Origin: Gammaproteobacteria bacterium
Lineage (GTDB): Bacteria; Pseudomonadota; Gammaproteobacteria; GRL18
NCBI GenBank assembly: GCA_016744375.1
Contig: JADGEM010000018.1
Location: 1-64,000, forward strand
DNA length: 64,000 bases
Direction: 5' to 3'
Below, piece by piece: positions 63,459 to 64,000 of the stretch. The notes below the pieces were generated by a model. The model was not told the origin of the DNA. It saw nothing but the letters and a program-made list of their open reading frames with translations, and ran no database searches. The position numbers and the translations under genes were made by a program. Positions within the stretch are counted from its first letter, which is position 1. The number at the start of each line of letters is the position of its first letter.

Positions 63459-63897
63459 CACATCATCAAACCCCAAAGTACAAAAATCAATTGCTCTTCC
63501 ATCATCAAAGTTCTTATTCAAAGGCTTCTATAACACTATAGAGTTTGAGCACTCGATGGCAAATGGTCAGGTGAAAAAAGTCAGTATTCCCTTGATTGAC
63601 GAGTCAGGCCTGATTTTCTCTAAATGCAAAAGTGCTCAGGTCCCGAAGAGGCCCAGGGATTCATATGATATATTCTTGGCACTAAAGCAGCCGAATGTGG
63701 ATTCGACAATAGATAGGCTTAAATCGGCATCGAAATCTTTTCCTGCTGTAAAAGAATCTGTTTCTTCCTTGTTGTCATTTGTTGAGGATGAAAAGAGTAA
63801 CTTTTCTTATAACATATATAAATACACAAACGACCGCGACCCTGAAGAGCACAGAGAATATTGCGCATCAAAGCTACGAGAGGTCGTCAATGCTTAA
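63451..63897 (+). CDS. Hypothetical protein ending at an attC site
   Basis: 148 aa from ATG 63451, which overlaps the previous stop (ATGCCTAA); an earlier in-frame start at 63397 would lengthen the overlap to 62 bases and is less likely. Soluble, basic, no recognised domain; contains YNTIEFEHSMANGQVKKVSIPL and KQPNVDSTIDRLKSASKSF. Ends with stop TAA that is part of the attC 5' core (GCTTAAC), the usual arrangement for cassette genes. Translation is probably coupled to the upstream gene. Confidence 0.55.
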   Translation: MPNTSSNPKVQKSIALPSSKFLFKGFYNTIEFEHSMANGQVKKVSIPLIDESGLIFSKCKSAQVPKRPRDSYDIFLALKQPNVDSTIDRLKSASKSFPAVKESVSSLLSFVEDEKSNFSYNIYKYTNDRDPEEHREYCASKLREVVNA

Positions 63898-63948
63898 CAA
63901 AGGGCTGCAAGCGACCGCCTGCAGCGGCACTTGAGCCCGGCGTTAGCA
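63892..63948 (+). mobile_element. attC recombination site of an integron cassette
   Basis: 5' core GCTTAAC fits RYYYAAC and 3' core GTTAGCA fits GTTRRRY except for one base. Between them GGGCT-G-CAAG pairs with CTTGAGCCC, leaving one extrahelical G, and CCGC/GCGG forms the tip. The length of 57 bases, imperfect palindrome, GC-rich content in an AT-rich context and overlap with the upstream stop codon are all attC hallmarks. The next cassette starts right behind it. Confidence 0.75.
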
Positions 63949-63978
63949 CTTAAAAGTTTACTGACAAAGGAGAAACAA

Positions 63979-64000
63979 ATGAAGAGACTTAAATGGTTAA
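63979..64000 (+). CDS. Start of next cassette gene (partial)
   Basis: ATG at 63979 is preceded by AAAGGAG (63967-63973) and begins MKRLKWL; the window ends after seven codons. Basic N-terminus followed by hydrophobic residues would suit a signal or membrane anchor. Too short to identify. Confidence 0.45.

Overview
The window looks like a moderately AT-rich chromosomal segment from a sulfur-oxidising, carbon-fixing gammaproteobacterium, possibly related to Thiotrichales. The housekeeping blocks have gammaproteobacterial gene order: ruvC-ruvA-ruvB-ybgC-tolQRAB-pal-cpoB, and bamD divergent from rluD-pgeF-...-clpB. The lifestyle is inferred from a DabA/DabB inorganic-carbon pump locus and from a secreted Asn/Gly-rich protein resembling sulfur globule proteins. 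Pilus and motility signalling is rich: PilS/PilR, a FimX-like protein, PilZ proteins, and PomA/PomB stator subunits of Na+-type appearance. No rRNA, prophage, intact IS or CRISPR was seen; one tRNA-Lys is present.

Layout. 1-4.7 kb is a decayed accessory patch: wecE, a deleted and frameshifted second copy of the pilR 3' end, an orphan VapC-like PIN protein, a pilin gene with a sigma-54-type promoter but a frameshift in its leader, a DUF4143-type ATPase remnant, intact pilR, and a nucleotidyltransferase remnant. 4.7-9.9 kb holds pilS, sucCD and nadE. 10-17.4 kb holds glnB, bamD, rluD, pgeF, a GcvR-like ACT protein, def and clpB, with two perfect DnaA boxes before clpB. 17.4-21.4 kb holds an SDR, pomA, pomB, a PilZ protein and an FmdB zinc ribbon. 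21.5-32.0 kb holds aspS, yebC, ruvCAB, ybgC and tol-pal-cpoB. 32.1-33.2 kb holds tRNA-Lys and the sulfur globule-like protein, each with recognisable promoter and terminator.

33.3-38.1 kb is a signalling island: a metal-site-degenerate HD-GYP protein divergent from a triple-receiver adenylate/guanylate cyclase and a FGE-sulfatase-domain protein. 38.1-47.7 kb is one minus-strand run of NuoM-like, DabA, DabB, NuoM-like, NuoM-like, i.e. a DAB carbon pump with three additional antiporter-like membrane subunits. This is the most interesting locus in the window. 47.9-54.5 kb holds parE and parC, separated by a hipBA-type toxin-antitoxin pair with palindromic operators and by a broken ORF. 54.6-58.7 kb holds a FimX-like REC/PAS/GGDEF/EAL protein with a degenerate GGDEF site and a large PilZ-like protein. 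59.2-62.0 kb holds a halogenase-family flavoprotein divergent from a JmjC/cupin-like protein and a lipoprotein.

62.0-64.0 kb ends in mobile DNA: a 20-bp perfect inverted repeat element, then hypothetical genes bounded by an attC-like recombination site. It appears to be the start of an integron cassette array whose integrase is not in this window. Scattered intergenic palindromes of the type CATGGG...CCCATG recur after several genes and look like a genome-specific repeat/terminator family.
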